Positions 16,812 through 25,603 are shown, counted from the first letter of the stretch. The stretch is 64,000 nucleotides of DNA from Clostridiales bacterium (GCA_019422525.1 JAHZDE010000004.1:107648-171647); one strand, 5' to 3'. Notes: generated by a model from the sequence alone, not told the origin. Translations and numbers: made by a program.

Positions 16812-18554
16812 TCAGAACCTCTTTCTGGCTACATAGCTGGTATGCAGAATCTCGTGGGCCTTGTGGCCGCCGGGTTCACCCAGGTACTCCTCATAGCACT
16901 TCTTCACGATGGGGTTCTCGTGGCTCTTGCGCAGGGGCATCGCCTTGTCCTGGTCATAGAGAGCCTTGGCACGCAGCGCTTTCAAATCCGTAAAGTTGCG
17001 AACCGATGCCGGCTGAATGGGCTGGCCGCCGCCGTTGACACAGCCGCCGGGGCAGCACATGACCTCGATAAACTGGTAGTTGGCTTCGCCGCTGCGCACC
17101 TTTTCCAACAGGGCGTTGGCATTGTTCAGGCCGCTGACCACCGCCACCTTCACGTCCATGCCTGCCACTTTATAGGTGGCCTCTTTGAAGCCCTCGGTGC
17201 CGCGCACTTCATTGAATTCCACCTTCTCCAAAGGCTTGCCTTCCAGCACCTCGGCTGCGGTACGGAGAGCTGCCTCCATCACGCCGCCGGTTGCGCCGAA
17301 GATGGTGGCTGCACCGGTGGAAACGCCCATAGCGTCGTCGAACTTCTCGTCGGGCAGACGGGCAAAGTTCAGCTGTGCGCCCTTAATCAGGCGGGCCAGC
17401 TCACGGGTAGTCAGCGCAATGTCCACGTCGGGAACCCCTGCGGCGTCCTCGTCGTCACGGCCTACCTCAAACTTCTTGGCAGTACAGGGCATAATGGAAA
17501 CGGACACGATCTTCTTGGGGTCGATGCCTTCCTTCTCTGCATACCAGGTTTTGATCAGAGCGCCGGTCATCTGCTGAGGGCTCTTACAGGTGGACACGTT
17601 GGGGAGCAAATCCGGGAAGTAATGCTCGCAGAACTTGACCCATCCGGGAGAACAGGAAGTGATGATGGGCAGGGGGCCGCCCTCTTTCACACGATGGATA
17701 AACTCGGTGGCCTCTTCCATGATGGTCATATCGGCGCCGAAGTCGGTGTCGAATACCTTATCAAAGCCCAGCCGGCGCAGAGCGGCAACCATTTTGCCCT
17801 CCACATTGGTGCCGATGGGCATTCCAAAGCACTCGCCCAAGGTTGCGCGGATAGACGGCGCAGTCTGAACGATGACGATTTTCTCGGGGTCGTTGATGGC
17901 GTCCAGCACCTCCTGGCATTGGTCTTTTTCCTGTAGAGCGCCAGTGGGACATGCTACGATGCACTGGCCGCAGTTGACACAGGTAGTCTCGGCCAGGGGA
18001 CGCTCGAAGGCGCAGGCGATATGGGTATCAAAGCCGCGGCCGTTGGGGCCGATAACGCCCACATGCTGCTGCTCACAGGCAGCCACGCAGCGGCGGCAGA
18101 GGATACATTTGGAGTTATCGCGAACCAGATGGCTACAGGATTCATCCACAATACTGTCGGGCACATCGCCGTCAAAGCGGTCGTCCTGCTCCACGCCCAG
18201 CTCCTGGCACAGGGCCTGAAGTTCACAGGTGCCGCTGCGCTTACAGGACAGGCAGTGGCGGTCGTGAACGGAAAGCAGCATTTCCAGGGTCATTCTCCGA
18301 GATTTCTGCACCTTGGGGGTATTGGTGAACACTTCCATGCCCTCGTTCACCGGATATACGCAGGACGCAACCAGGGAACGGGCGCCTTTCACTTCGACCA
18401 CGCACATACGGCAGGCGCCAATCTGGTTCAAATCTTTCAGGAAGCACAGGGTGGGAATGTCAATTCCCGCATACCGGGCAGCTTCCAAAATGGTGGAACC
18501 GGCGGGCACCGAGAGGGGCATGCCGTTGATTTTGATATTAACTGTATTTTCCAT
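16812..18554 (-). CDS. hydA: NADH-dependent [FeFe] hydrogenase catalytic subunit
   Basis: A 580-residue group A [FeFe] hydrogenase. Domains in order: [2Fe-2S] ferredoxin (residues 1-75, Cys in 'CFLKDLNQIGACRMC'), His-Cys [4Fe-4S] region (HDRHCLSCKRSGTC), two [4Fe-4S] motifs (CILCRRCVAAC and CVNCGQCIVAC), then the H-cluster domain with L1 TSCSPGW, L2 MPCTAKK and L3 'EVMCCPGGCVNGGGQP'. With HydB and HydC it forms the trimeric enzyme that couples H2 production to oxidation of both reduced ferredoxin and NADH. ATG 18554 is used because a GTG 12 nt earlier directly abuts AAAGGAG. Maturases HydEFG are not in the window. Confidence 0.95.
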   Translation of the reverse strand: MENTVNIKINGMPLSVPAGSTILEAARYAGIDIPTLCFLKDLNQIGACRMCVVEVKGARSLVASCVYPVNEGMEVFTNTPKVQKSRRMTLEMLLSVHDRHCLSCKRSGTCELQALCQELGVEQDDRFDGDVPDSIVDESCSHLVRDNSKCILCRRCVAACEQQHVGVIGPNGRGFDTHIACAFERPLAETTCVNCGQCIVACPTGALQEKDQCQEVLDAINDPEKIVIVQTAPSIRATLGECFGMPIGTNVEGKMVAALRRLGFDKVFDTDFGADMTIMEEATEFIHRVKEGGPLPIITSCSPGWVKFCEHYFPDLLPNVSTCKSPQQMTGALIKTWYAEKEGIDPKKIVSVSIMPCTAKKFEVGRDDEDAAGVPDVDIALTTRELARLIKGAQLNFARLPDEKFDDAMGVSTGAATIFGATGGVMEAALRTAAEVLEGKPLEKVEFNEVRGTEGFKEATYKVAGMDVKVAVVSGLNNANALLEKVRSGEANYQFIEVMCCPGGCVNGGGQPIQPASVRNFTDLKALRAKALYDQDKAMPLRKSHENPIVKKCYEEYLGEPGGHKAHEILHTSYVARKRF

Positions 18555-18573
18555 TTTCAGGCACACTCCTTTC

Positions 18574-20364
18574 TTATCTCTTCACAATGGCGCTGAACTT
18601 GCACTTCTCCATGCAGGCGCCGCACTTGATACATTTCTGGGTATCGATGACATGAGGCTGCTTCACGGTGCCGCTGATGGCGTTTACCGGGCAGTTCCGG
18701 GCGCACAGGGTGCATCCCTTACACTTGTCAGGATCGATATAATAGTTGGTCAATGCCTTGCAGGCACCGGCGGGACAGCGCTTCTCGGTCACGTGGGCGA
18801 TATACTCGTCACGGAAGAAGTGCAGGGTAGAGAGCACCGGGTTGGGAGCCGTCTGGCCCAGGCCGCACAGGGCGTTCTCCTTGATGTAGTGGCACAGCTC
18901 TTCCAGCCGGTCGATATCCTCCAGCGTACCGTTGCCGCTGGTAATCTTATTCAGGATTTCCAGCAAACGCTTGGTGCCGATCCGGCAGGGGGTACATTTG
19001 CCGCAGGACTCGTCCACAGTGAATTCCAGGAAGAACTTGGCAATATCCACCATACAGGTGGTATCATCCATGACAATCAAACCGCCGGAACCCATCATAG
19101 AGCCGATGGCCAGCAGGTTATCGTAGTCGATAGGCACATCCAAATGCTGGGCGGGGATGCATCCGCCGGAGGGACCGCCGGTCTGGGCAGCCTTAAACTT
19201 ACGGCCATTGGGAACACCGCCGCCGATTTCCTCGACAATTTCCCGCAGGGTGGTGCCCATGGGGACTTCCACCAGGCCGGTGTGCTTGATTTTGCCGCCC
19301 AGTGCAAAGACCTTGGTGCCCTTGGATTTCTCGGTACCCATAGAGGCGAACCAGTCGGCGCCCTTCAGGATAATCTGGGCAACGTTGGCATAGGTCTCCA
19401 CGTTGTTCAAAATGGTGGGCTTTCCGAACAGGCCCTTCAAAGCCGGGAAAGGCGGACGGCAGCGGGGCTCGCCGCGCTTGCCTTCGATGGAGGTCATCAG
19501 TGCAGTCTCTTCGCCGCACACAAAGGCGCCTGCGCCCAAACGCAGTTCAATATCAAAGCAGAAATCGGTATCAAAAATATTCTTGCCCAGCAGGCCGTAT
19601 TCGCGGGCCTGGTCAATGGCAATCTGCAAGCGCTTGACGGCAATGGGGTACTCGGCGCGGACATAAATATAGCCCTGGGAAGCGCCGATGGCATAGGCGG
19701 CAATGGCCATGGCCTCCAGCACAGCATGGGGGTCGCCTTCCAGCACGGAGCGGTCCATAAAAGCGCCGGGGTCGCCTTCGTCAGCGTTACAGCAAACATA
19801 CTTCTGGTCGGCATGGTTGGCAGCGGCAAAGCTCCACTTTCTTCCGGTGGGGAAGCCTGCACCGCCGCGGCCACGCAGGCCGGACTTGGTAATCTCATCA
19901 ATAACCTGCTGAGGGGTCATCTCGGTCAGCGCCTTACCCAAAGCAGCATAGCCGTCCACTGCAATGTATTCTTCGATTTTCTCCGGGTTAATCACGCCGC
20001 AGTTGCGAAGAGCCACGCGCTTCTGCTTCTCATAGAAGGGAGTGTGGTTCAGGGACTTGACGGTATTGTCGTCCACCACGGTCTCCTGATACAGCAAACG
20101 CTTGACGATACGGCCCTTGAGCAGATGCTCCTCCACAATCTCGGGTACATCCTCGGGGGTCACCATGCTGTAGAAGGAACCCTCGGGATACACAATCATA
20201 ATGGGGCCAAGGGCGCACAGGCCAAAGCAGCCGGTACGAACCACATTGACTTCCTTCTCAAGGCCCTTTGCCTTGATTTCCTCTTTCAGCCGCTGGATAA
20301 TCAGCTCGCTGTTGGAGGAGGTGCAGCCGGTACCGCCGCACACCAGTACGTTAGAACGAAACAT
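18574..20364 (-). CDS. hydB: Bifurcating hydrogenase NADH-dehydrogenase subunit (NuoF-like)
   Basis: A 596-residue flavoprotein. It has an N-terminal [2Fe-2S] thioredoxin-like domain (Cys in 'LVCGGTGC' and 'GCFGLC'), a NuoF core with the NADH loop GRGGAGFPTGRKW (about residue 165-178), FMN-binding 'CNADEGDPGAFMDR', the 'ESCGKCTPCRIGT' [4Fe-4S] site, and a C-terminal double ferredoxin (CKGCTLCARNCP and CIKCGACMEKC). It is the site of NADH oxidation and electron bifurcation or confurcation in the HydABC complex. It lies 18 bp before hydA. Confidence 0.95.
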   Translation of the reverse strand: MFRSNVLVCGGTGCTSSNSELIIQRLKEEIKAKGLEKEVNVVRTGCFGLCALGPIMIVYPEGSFYSMVTPEDVPEIVEEHLLKGRIVKRLLYQETVVDDNTVKSLNHTPFYEKQKRVALRNCGVINPEKIEEYIAVDGYAALGKALTEMTPQQVIDEITKSGLRGRGGAGFPTGRKWSFAAANHADQKYVCCNADEGDPGAFMDRSVLEGDPHAVLEAMAIAAYAIGASQGYIYVRAEYPIAVKRLQIAIDQAREYGLLGKNIFDTDFCFDIELRLGAGAFVCGEETALMTSIEGKRGEPRCRPPFPALKGLFGKPTILNNVETYANVAQIILKGADWFASMGTEKSKGTKVFALGGKIKHTGLVEVPMGTTLREIVEEIGGGVPNGRKFKAAQTGGPSGGCIPAQHLDVPIDYDNLLAIGSMMGSGGLIVMDDTTCMVDIAKFFLEFTVDESCGKCTPCRIGTKRLLEILNKITSGNGTLEDIDRLEELCHYIKENALCGLGQTAPNPVLSTLHFFRDEYIAHVTEKRCPAGACKALTNYYIDPDKCKGCTLCARNCPVNAISGTVKQPHVIDTQKCIKCGACMEKCKFSAIVKR

Positions 20365-20382
20365 TTCTGCAACCTCCTTCTA

Positions 20383-20751
20383 TCAGCTGTTGGCGCCAAT
20401 GGTGTACTCGGTCACCACGTTGCCGTTTACCAAATGGTCGTTTACCACCCGAAGGGCCTTTTCGGGGGTCATCTTCACATAGGTGGTCTTATCCCCGTCG
20501 GGGGTCACGACTTCCACCACCGGCTCAAACTGGCAGATGCCGATGCAGCCGGTCTGGGTAACCACCACGTTATTCAGCTGACGCTTTGCCACCTCGTCCA
20601 CCAAAGTGGTGAGGACTGGCCGGGCGCCGGCCGCGATGCCGCAGGTAGCCATACCTACCAGCACGCGAATACTGTTATCGGAATTTTCCCGCAGGCTGAT
20701 TTGTGCCCGCGCTTTATCTCGAATGGCCTGCAATTCTGCTAAAGACTTCAT
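20383..20751 (-). CDS. (2Fe-2S) thioredoxin-like ferredoxin of the hydrogenase operon
   Basis: A 122-residue protein of the small thioredoxin-like [2Fe-2S] family found between the NuoE and NuoF genes of clostridial hydrogenases. Three Cys are present: one in ATCGIAAGA and two in TGCIGICQ; the fourth ligand expected for a classical thioredoxin-like cluster is not seen, so the cluster may be bound in another way. AAGGAGGAG lies 7 nt before ATG 20751; the longer frame (start 20826) overlaps the upstream gene. Its likely partner is HydB. Confidence 0.85.
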   Translation of the reverse strand: MKSLAELQAIRDKARAQISLRENSDNSIRVLVGMATCGIAAGARPVLTTLVDEVAKRQLNNVVVTQTGCIGICQFEPVVEVVTPDGDKTTYVKMTPEKALRVVNDHLVNGNVVTEYTIGANS

Positions 20752-20764
20752 GAAGTGCTCCTCC

Positions 20765-21304
20765 TTATAATAAATCGGTTTGTTCCTGCAAATAGCCGCG
20801 AATCCACTGCACCACGTCCGGTTCATTCAGCGGGACGTCCTCCCCCAAAACCTCGCGAAGCTGGCGGGTATCCAGCTCCAGTTTCTTGTCGTCTATCTGA
20901 TGGATAAACAGAAAATCCCTGTCCGGATTGCAGGAAATCAACAAAACCATTGTATCGTTAATGTTTCCCAGCGGGATCATATCCACATGAGTGGTAATAA
21001 AGCGGGCCCGAACCTCCGTCCCCTTTCCGAGCTCTGACCGCACAGAAAAATCACCGCCAGTCATTTCCGCCTCCATCTTAAAAAGCGGTACGCCAAGACC
21101 TACCTTTCTGGTAGTACGTGTGGTAAAAAACGGGTCAACCACCCGCCGGACCTGTTCTTTGCTCATACCTTTTCCGTTGTCCAAAATAGAAATGACCAAT
21201 TCTCCCTTGTGCCGGTCCTCCTCCACGCGAATTTCAATCAGCGATGCCCCGGCCGTAATAGAATTCTGGGCCACATCCATTACATTCAGTGAAAGCTCCC
21301 GCAT
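20765..21304 (-). CDS. Orphan GHKL/HATPase protein in the hydrogenase operon
   Basis: A 179-residue protein with only a histidine-kinase-type ATPase fold in its first 105 residues: N-box QNSITAGA, G1 LDNGKGMS and G2 GLGVPLFK. There is no dimerisation/phospho-accepting domain, no sensor and no response regulator near. The C-terminal 70 residues are not recognised. It resembles anti-sigma-factor kinases (SpoIIAB/RsbW type) in plan. It stands between hydC and the [2Fe-2S] protein gene, in the same direction, with gaps of 6 and 13 bp, so it is made with the hydrogenase. Similar genes occur in clostridial hydrogenase operons, but the role is unknown to me. Confidence 0.82.
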   Translation of the reverse strand: MRELSLNVMDVAQNSITAGASLIEIRVEEDRHKGELVISILDNGKGMSKEQVRRVVDPFFTTRTTRKVGLGVPLFKMEAEMTGGDFSVRSELGKGTEVRARFITTHVDMIPLGNINDTMVLLISCNPDRDFLFIHQIDDKKLELDTRQLREVLGEDVPLNEPDVVQWIRGYLQEQTDLL

Positions 21305-21310
21305 GACGGC

Positions 21311-21805
21311 TTACTGATATTTAGCCAGGATGCCCGGCACTTCGTCTGGAGTCAGACGGCCATACACATCCTCGTTCACCGTGAGAACCGGGGCCAAACC
21401 GCAAGCGCCCACACACCGGCAGGCTGTAAGAGAAAACTTTCCGTCCGCTGTACATTCCTCCGGCTGGATTCCCAAAATCTCCGTCACCTTATCCATCACA
21501 GCAGCAGCGCCCTTTACATAACAAGCGGTGCCCAGGCAGATGGAAATATTATACTGTCCCTTGGGGGTAAGGGAAAACTGAGAATAAAAGGTCGATACAC
21601 CAAAAACCTCTTCCAACGAAACTCCGAGTCCCTCGGCTACCATAGCCTGCACTTCCATGGGCAGATAGCCATAAACCTCCTGGGCCTTCTGCAGGACCGG
21701 CATAATAGCGCCCTGCTGGCCTTTGTGTTCAGCAATAATGGCACGCAGCTTTTCTTCCTGTTCCGGCGTACCCTTAAAAGGCAAATTGCTGATACGCTTC
21801 TGCAT
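21311..21805 (-). CDS. hydC: Bifurcating hydrogenase [2Fe-2S] subunit (NuoE-like)
   Basis: A 164-residue NuoE/HydC subunit. The four cluster Cys are in 'CLGTAC' and, some 40 residues later, 'ACRCVGACGLAP'. The N-terminal helical part (QGAIMPVLQKAQEVYGYLP) is typical. It passes electrons between the NuoF-like subunit and the hydrogenase. It is the first gene of the operon; the Rex operator lies 110-130 bp upstream. GGGAGG stands 8 nt before the ATG. Confidence 0.94.
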   Translation of the reverse strand: MQKRISNLPFKGTPEQEEKLRAIIAEHKGQQGAIMPVLQKAQEVYGYLPMEVQAMVAEGLGVSLEEVFGVSTFYSQFSLTPKGQYNISICLGTACYVKGAAAVMDKVTEILGIQPEECTADGKFSLTACRCVGACGLAPVLTVNEDVYGRLTPDEVPGILAKYQ

Positions 21806-22137
21806 AAACGAATTCCTCCCTGTTGAGAATTTTTAAATGTACAAAAATAAGCAGCTAATATTGTTATGATAAGCAATCCGATGCAGGAACTAAAAAAGCT
21901 GAACCATAAAAGCGGTTTGTTAATTTTATAACAATAATAACTCCAAATTCGTTTTCAATTTAGTATATCATACCAAAAAACATATAATTTTCTTAAGAAG
22001 AATTATTATCGAATGAGACACACGAAGAAACTTATATTTTTTTAGCATATTTTTCTAAAAATTTTCAACTTCCTCTATTTATCACACGATTCTTCTATGA
22101 GAAGATACACAAATCCGACCGCTAAACTTCATAGAAA
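21806..22137. other. Non-coding region upstream of hydC
   Basis: About 330 bp of A+T-rich DNA holding the hyd promoter and Rex operator (21917-21958). The part from about 21960 to 22135 has no clear gene or structure. Confidence 0.5.
21917..21958 (-). promoter_or_regulatory. Hydrogenase operon promoter with Rex operator
   Basis: TTGTTAATTTTATAACAA at 21917-21934 is an 18-bp inverted repeat with 6-bp perfect arms. It matches the Rex consensus TTGTTAA-N4-TTAACAA at 13 of 14 fixed positions. Upstream on the minus strand is TTGAAA (rc of 21953-21958), with a weak -10 overlapping the operator. Rex is the NADH/NAD+-sensing repressor of fermentative genes, so binding here should shut off hyd when NADH is low. 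A weaker related sequence is at 21861-21876. Confidence 0.75.
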
Positions 22138-22178
22138 AAAGCCGCAGAGCTTCTTAAAAAAAAGTTCTGCGGCTTTTT
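22138..22178. terminator. Terminator of the vor operon
   Basis: GCCGCAGAGCTT (22141-22152) pairs with AAGTTCTGCGGC (22162-22173), with A- and T-runs on both sides. It ends the vor operon on the minus strand. Confidence 0.8.
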
Positions 22179-22187
22179 GATACCAAA

Positions 22188-22736
22188 TTATTCTTTTGTA
22201 CTGCGTCCCAATGCAAAAGCCTTGCGGTTCATATCCAGCATGGCTGCCTTGCGAGCGGGAATACATTTTTGCAGGCCGTTGTCCAAGTTTGCCTCCGAGC
22301 AGAAAGGCAGCTCTTCATACAGGCGGCCCAACAGCAAAATATTTGCCAGACCCTTCAGGTCGTTATCCTCTGCCATCCGGGTAGCGGGCACATAGCACAC
22401 CTTCACATCGGTGCGCTCTACCTTTTTATCAATGAGGCTGCTGTCCACCAGCACCAGCCCGCCGGGCTCCACTGCATCGATAAATTTATCCAGAGAAGGC
22501 AGGTTCATAGCCACCAGCACGTTGGGCGTCACCACCAGGGGAGAACCGATGGCCTCATGGGAAATGCACACGCTGCAATTGGCAGTACCGCCGCGCATTT
22601 CGGGACCATAGGAGGGCAGCCAGGAAATCTCCTTTCCTTCCTGCAAACCGGCATAAGCCAGCACTTTTCCGGCAAACAGGATGCCCTGCCCGCCAAAACC
22701 GGCCAATACGATATTCAAATCTTTTTGCAGGCTCAT
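22188..22736 (-). CDS. 2-oxoacid:ferredoxin oxidoreductase, gamma subunit
   Basis: A 182-residue subunit of the VorC/KorC type, starting with 'VLAGFGGQGILFAGKVLAYAG', the family's CoA-side loop. The other family marks 'PSYGPEMRGGTANC' and 'LVAMNLPSLDKF' are present. It completes the oxidoreductase that converts branched-chain 2-oxoacids or 2-oxoglutarate to acyl-CoA with reduction of ferredoxin. It overlaps the beta-subunit gene by 4 nt. Confidence 0.92.
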   Translation of the reverse strand: MSLQKDLNIVLAGFGGQGILFAGKVLAYAGLQEGKEISWLPSYGPEMRGGTANCSVCISHEAIGSPLVVTPNVLVAMNLPSLDKFIDAVEPGGLVLVDSSLIDKKVERTDVKVCYVPATRMAEDNDLKGLANILLLGRLYEELPFCSEANLDNGLQKCIPARKAAMLDMNRKAFALGRSTKE

Positions 22737-23485
22737 ACCGCATCCTCCTTTGTTACATCCTTATAGACGCCCAGAGGATAATAGGGCATCATATTATTCC
22801 GCAGCCATTCCAGTGCCTCAGTGGGAGACAGTCCCCAGTTGGTGGGGCAGGTAGAAAGCACTTCCACAATGGAATACCCTCTGCCTTCCAGCTGGTTCTG
22901 GAAAGCCTTTTTGATGGCCTTTTTGGCTTCGGCAATGTGGCGGACACTGTCAACGGTCACACGCTGCGCCAATGCAACGCCGTCCAAGGTTGCCAGCATT
23001 TCGCAGATACGGATAGGATAACCGGCAGTTTTTACGTCGCGGCCATACGGGGTGGTCTGGGTCACCTGTCCCGGGAGGGAGGTGGGGGCCATCTGGCCGC
23101 CGGTCATGCCGTAAATGGCGTTGTTGACAAAAATCACGGTGATATTTTCGCCGCGGGTTGCCGCATGGACGGTTTCCGCCGTACCGATAGCGGCCAGGTC
23201 GCCGTCTCCCTGATAGGTAAACACCACGTTGTCGGGAATGGCCCGTTTCAGTCCGGTTGCCACTGCCGGTGCGCGGCCATGGGGGGCCTGCACCATATCG
23301 CAGGCAAAATAGTCATAGCTCATAACCGAGCAGCCAACCGAAGCCACACCGACGGTGCGTCCCTCTACGCCCAGTTCGTCAATGGCCTCTGCCACCAGCC
23401 GGTGGATAATGCCGTGGGTGCAACCCGGACAGTAGTGCATGGGGACGTCCGTGATGGCCTTCGGCTTTTGAAATACGATGCCCAT
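22733..23485 (-). CDS. 2-oxoacid:ferredoxin oxidoreductase, beta subunit (TPP-binding)
   Basis: A 250-residue thiamine-pyrophosphate subunit. The TPP/Mg motif is GDGDLAAIG followed 27 residues later by 'VNNAIYGMTGGQ'. 'HYCPGCTHG' near residue 18 carries Cys that may bind a cluster. It overlaps the alpha gene by 1 nt (stop/start) and the gamma gene by 4 nt, so translation is coupled. Confidence 0.92.
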   Translation of the reverse strand: MGIVFQKPKAITDVPMHYCPGCTHGIIHRLVAEAIDELGVEGRTVGVASVGCSVMSYDYFACDMVQAPHGRAPAVATGLKRAIPDNVVFTYQGDGDLAAIGTAETVHAATRGENITVIFVNNAIYGMTGGQMAPTSLPGQVTQTTPYGRDVKTAGYPIRICEMLATLDGVALAQRVTVDSVRHIAEAKKAIKKAFQNQLEGRGYSIVEVLSTCPTNWGLSPTEALEWLRNNMMPYYPLGVYKDVTKEDAV

Positions 23486-24549
23486 TACCGGTCACCTCCC
23501 AAAATTTTCTCAATCTGCTCCAGCACCTCGCCGGGGGTGGGGATCATGCCGCCGGTACGTCCATAGAAGTGCACCGGCACCTGGCACTGGACTGCCAGCT
23601 TCACATCGTCCACCATCTGGCCCATGCTCATTTCCACCGCCAAAAATGCCTTTGCAGTTTTGGCAGCCTTGCTAAGAGCCTTTGTCGGGAAGGGCCACAG
23701 GGTAATCGGGCGAATCAGGCCCACCTTCAGGCCCATTTCCCGCGCCTTGTTCACAGCGCTGCGGGCAATACGGGAAGAGGCACCATAGGCCACCAGCACC
23801 AGGTCGGCGTCCTCGGTGCGGTAACACTCAGCGCGCTGCTCTTTTTCTTCAATCACATGATACCGCTCATACCGTTCGCGGATTTTGTCTTCCAGTTTCT
23901 GAGGCTGTAAGTACAGGGAGTTGATAATGTGGTGCTCCCGCTTGTTCTGATGGCCGTTTGCCGCCCATTCTTTTTCGGGCAGAGCCTTGCCTTTAGATTC
24001 CGGCAAAGCCACCGGCTCCATCATCTGGCCCAGCATACCGTCTGCCAGAATCATAGCGGGCATACGGTACTTGTCGCCCAAATCGAAAGCGTCGGACACC
24101 AGGTCCACCATTTCCTGTACGGTGGAGGGGGCCAGCACCAGCATATGATAGTCGCCGTGGCCGCCGCCCTTGGTTGCCTGCCAATAGTCGGACTGGGCCG
24201 GCTGGATACCGCCGAGGCCCGGGCCACCCCGCTGTACGTTGATAATCACAGCAGGCAAATCACTGCCTGCGATATAGGAAATTCCCTCGGATTTCAGGCT
24301 GACTCCGGGGGAAGAAGAAGAGGTCATTACACGTGCGCCGGCTGCCGAAGCGCCCAGTACCATGTTAATGGCCGCTACCTCGGACTCTGCCTGCAAATAG
24401 GTGCCATCCACCTTGGGCATTCTTTTGGACATATACGCCGCCAATTCCGTTTGGGGCGTAATGGGGTAACCGAAGAAGAACCGGCAGCCGGCCTGAATAG
24501 CGGCTTCTGCCAGGGCTTCGTTGCCCTTCATCAATACCTTTTCGGGCAT
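23485..24549 (-). CDS. 2-oxoacid:ferredoxin oxidoreductase, alpha subunit (VorB-like)
   Basis: A 354-residue subunit with 'FFGYPITPQTELAAYM' (residues 22-37), the acidic 'YLQAESEVAAINMVLGA' loop, 'SSSSPGVSLKSEGISY' and 'QRGGPGLGGIQPAQSDY', all typical for the VorB/KorA family. It supplies the pyrimidine part of the active site. The ATG at 24549 was chosen, 9 nt after GGAAAGGAATG; the preceding in-frame ATG is too close to the ribosome binding site. VorB is favoured over KorA only by overall resemblance; the substrate is open. Confidence 0.9.
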   Translation of the reverse strand: MPEKVLMKGNEALAEAAIQAGCRFFFGYPITPQTELAAYMSKRMPKVDGTYLQAESEVAAINMVLGASAAGARVMTSSSSPGVSLKSEGISYIAGSDLPAVIINVQRGGPGLGGIQPAQSDYWQATKGGGHGDYHMLVLAPSTVQEMVDLVSDAFDLGDKYRMPAMILADGMLGQMMEPVALPESKGKALPEKEWAANGHQNKREHHIINSLYLQPQKLEDKIRERYERYHVIEEKEQRAECYRTEDADLVLVAYGASSRIARSAVNKAREMGLKVGLIRPITLWPFPTKALSKAAKTAKAFLAVEMSMGQMVDDVKLAVQCQVPVHFYGRTGGMIPTPGEVLEQIEKILGGDR

Positions 24550-24597
24550 ATTTGTCATTCCTTTCCTATGGCTCCACATTTCCGAAGCCAATTTTTA

Positions 24598-24804
24598 TCA
24601 CCGTTCCACGGTAATTGCCATGTCGGGACACATCATGGCGCAGGCACAGCAGCCCACACATTCGTCCGGCTCCATCAAACGGGCCGGATGGTATCCCTTG
24701 CTGTTGGTCTTTTCCTTCATAAATCCAATAATCTTTTTGGGACAGGCATTGGCGCACAGGCCGCAGCCCTTACAAATCTCTTCGTTTACAATGATTCGTG
24801 CCAT
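24598..24804 (-). CDS. 2x[4Fe-4S] ferredoxin subunit of the 2-oxoacid oxidoreductase
   Basis: A 68-residue ferredoxin with two Cys motifs: CKGCGLCANACP and CVGCCACAMMCP. It is the delta (VorD/KorD) electron-exit subunit of the neighbouring enzyme, encoded 48 bp before the alpha gene. Confidence 0.93.
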   Translation of the reverse strand: MARIIVNEEICKGCGLCANACPKKIIGFMKEKTNSKGYHPARLMEPDECVGCCACAMMCPDMAITVER

Positions 24805-24899
24805 AAAACAGCACCTCCTTCCTCGAAGTCATAGCTTGGTGTACATTCTGCTTTCTATATATATTATGAATATAAATAAAGCGGATGGGGGATGCCCGA

Positions 24900-25559
24900 T
24901 TATTCCCAGGGGGACCGGACATACACCTTTACCGGATGGAGATTTTCCACTTTGCCTTCCAGCATAGGGGCGACAGTATCGGGGGCCGTGGTAAAGCACA
25001 GCGGAAGCCCCAGCTTTTCGGCAATTTCCTTTCCATAAGACACCGCCGACAGGATGCAGGCCTCGTCGGTTTCCTGCTTCAGGTGGGAATTGTTTACCAC
25101 GCCGGTTGCTTTCAGCCGGGCAGCGGTTTCGATTTCCCGCAGCAAAGAAACGGTATCCTCCGTACCGGCAGACAAAGGCCGGTAATGGTTGACCACATAA
25201 TACATCTGATACGGCTGACTGGCAATTTCCCTGGCGAACTGTCCCAGGGCTGTAGCCCCCACGTCGTCGCCGCCTACGTCGAGAATCACCCAGCCGTCCT
25301 CACCGGAAAGAACCGAATACACTGCCGGGGAAAGGGACGGGATATCCAGCGTGGAGTTGGCATAAACGGGTTTAATCAGCCGGATGCCATATTGGGAAAG
25401 CAGCTCTTCATATTCTGATGAACGGAAATAGGGGTTTACCACATCCAAATCCACCAGAGTGACCTGATGTCCCTGCTGGGCTGCTTCCACCGCCAGGTTC
25501 AGGGACAAATTGGTTTTTCCGCAGCCATAGTGGCCGCAGATAATGCTGATTTGTTTCAA
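24900..25559 (-). CDS. P-loop nucleotide-binding protein at the head of the vor operon
   Basis: A 219-residue protein of the CobQ/MinD/ParA superfamily. The Walker A motif is GHYGCGKTN near residue 8 (a GxxxxGKT form without the signature Lys of MinD), followed by 'VTLVDLDVVNPYFR' and 'WVILDVGGDDVGA' (Walker B type). The C-terminal end carries no membrane helix. The start is TTG 25559, 7 nt after AAAGGAAG; an in-frame GTG 18 nt earlier overlaps that site. It precedes the ferredoxin gene by 95 bp and shares its promoter. A role in Fe-S assembly or substrate supply is a guess from context only. Confidence 0.78.
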   Translation of the reverse strand: MKQISIICGHYGCGKTNLSLNLAVEAAQQGHQVTLVDLDVVNPYFRSSEYEELLSQYGIRLIKPVYANSTLDIPSLSPAVYSVLSGEDGWVILDVGGDDVGATALGQFAREIASQPYQMYYVVNHYRPLSAGTEDTVSLLREIETAARLKATGVVNNSHLKQETDEACILSAVSYGKEIAEKLGLPLCFTTAPDTVAPMLEGKVENLHPVKVYVRSPWE

Positions 25560-25603
25560 GGTTTTTCTTCCTTTCACCAGGGCTTTTCAGGGCCTGTATT
25601 GTT

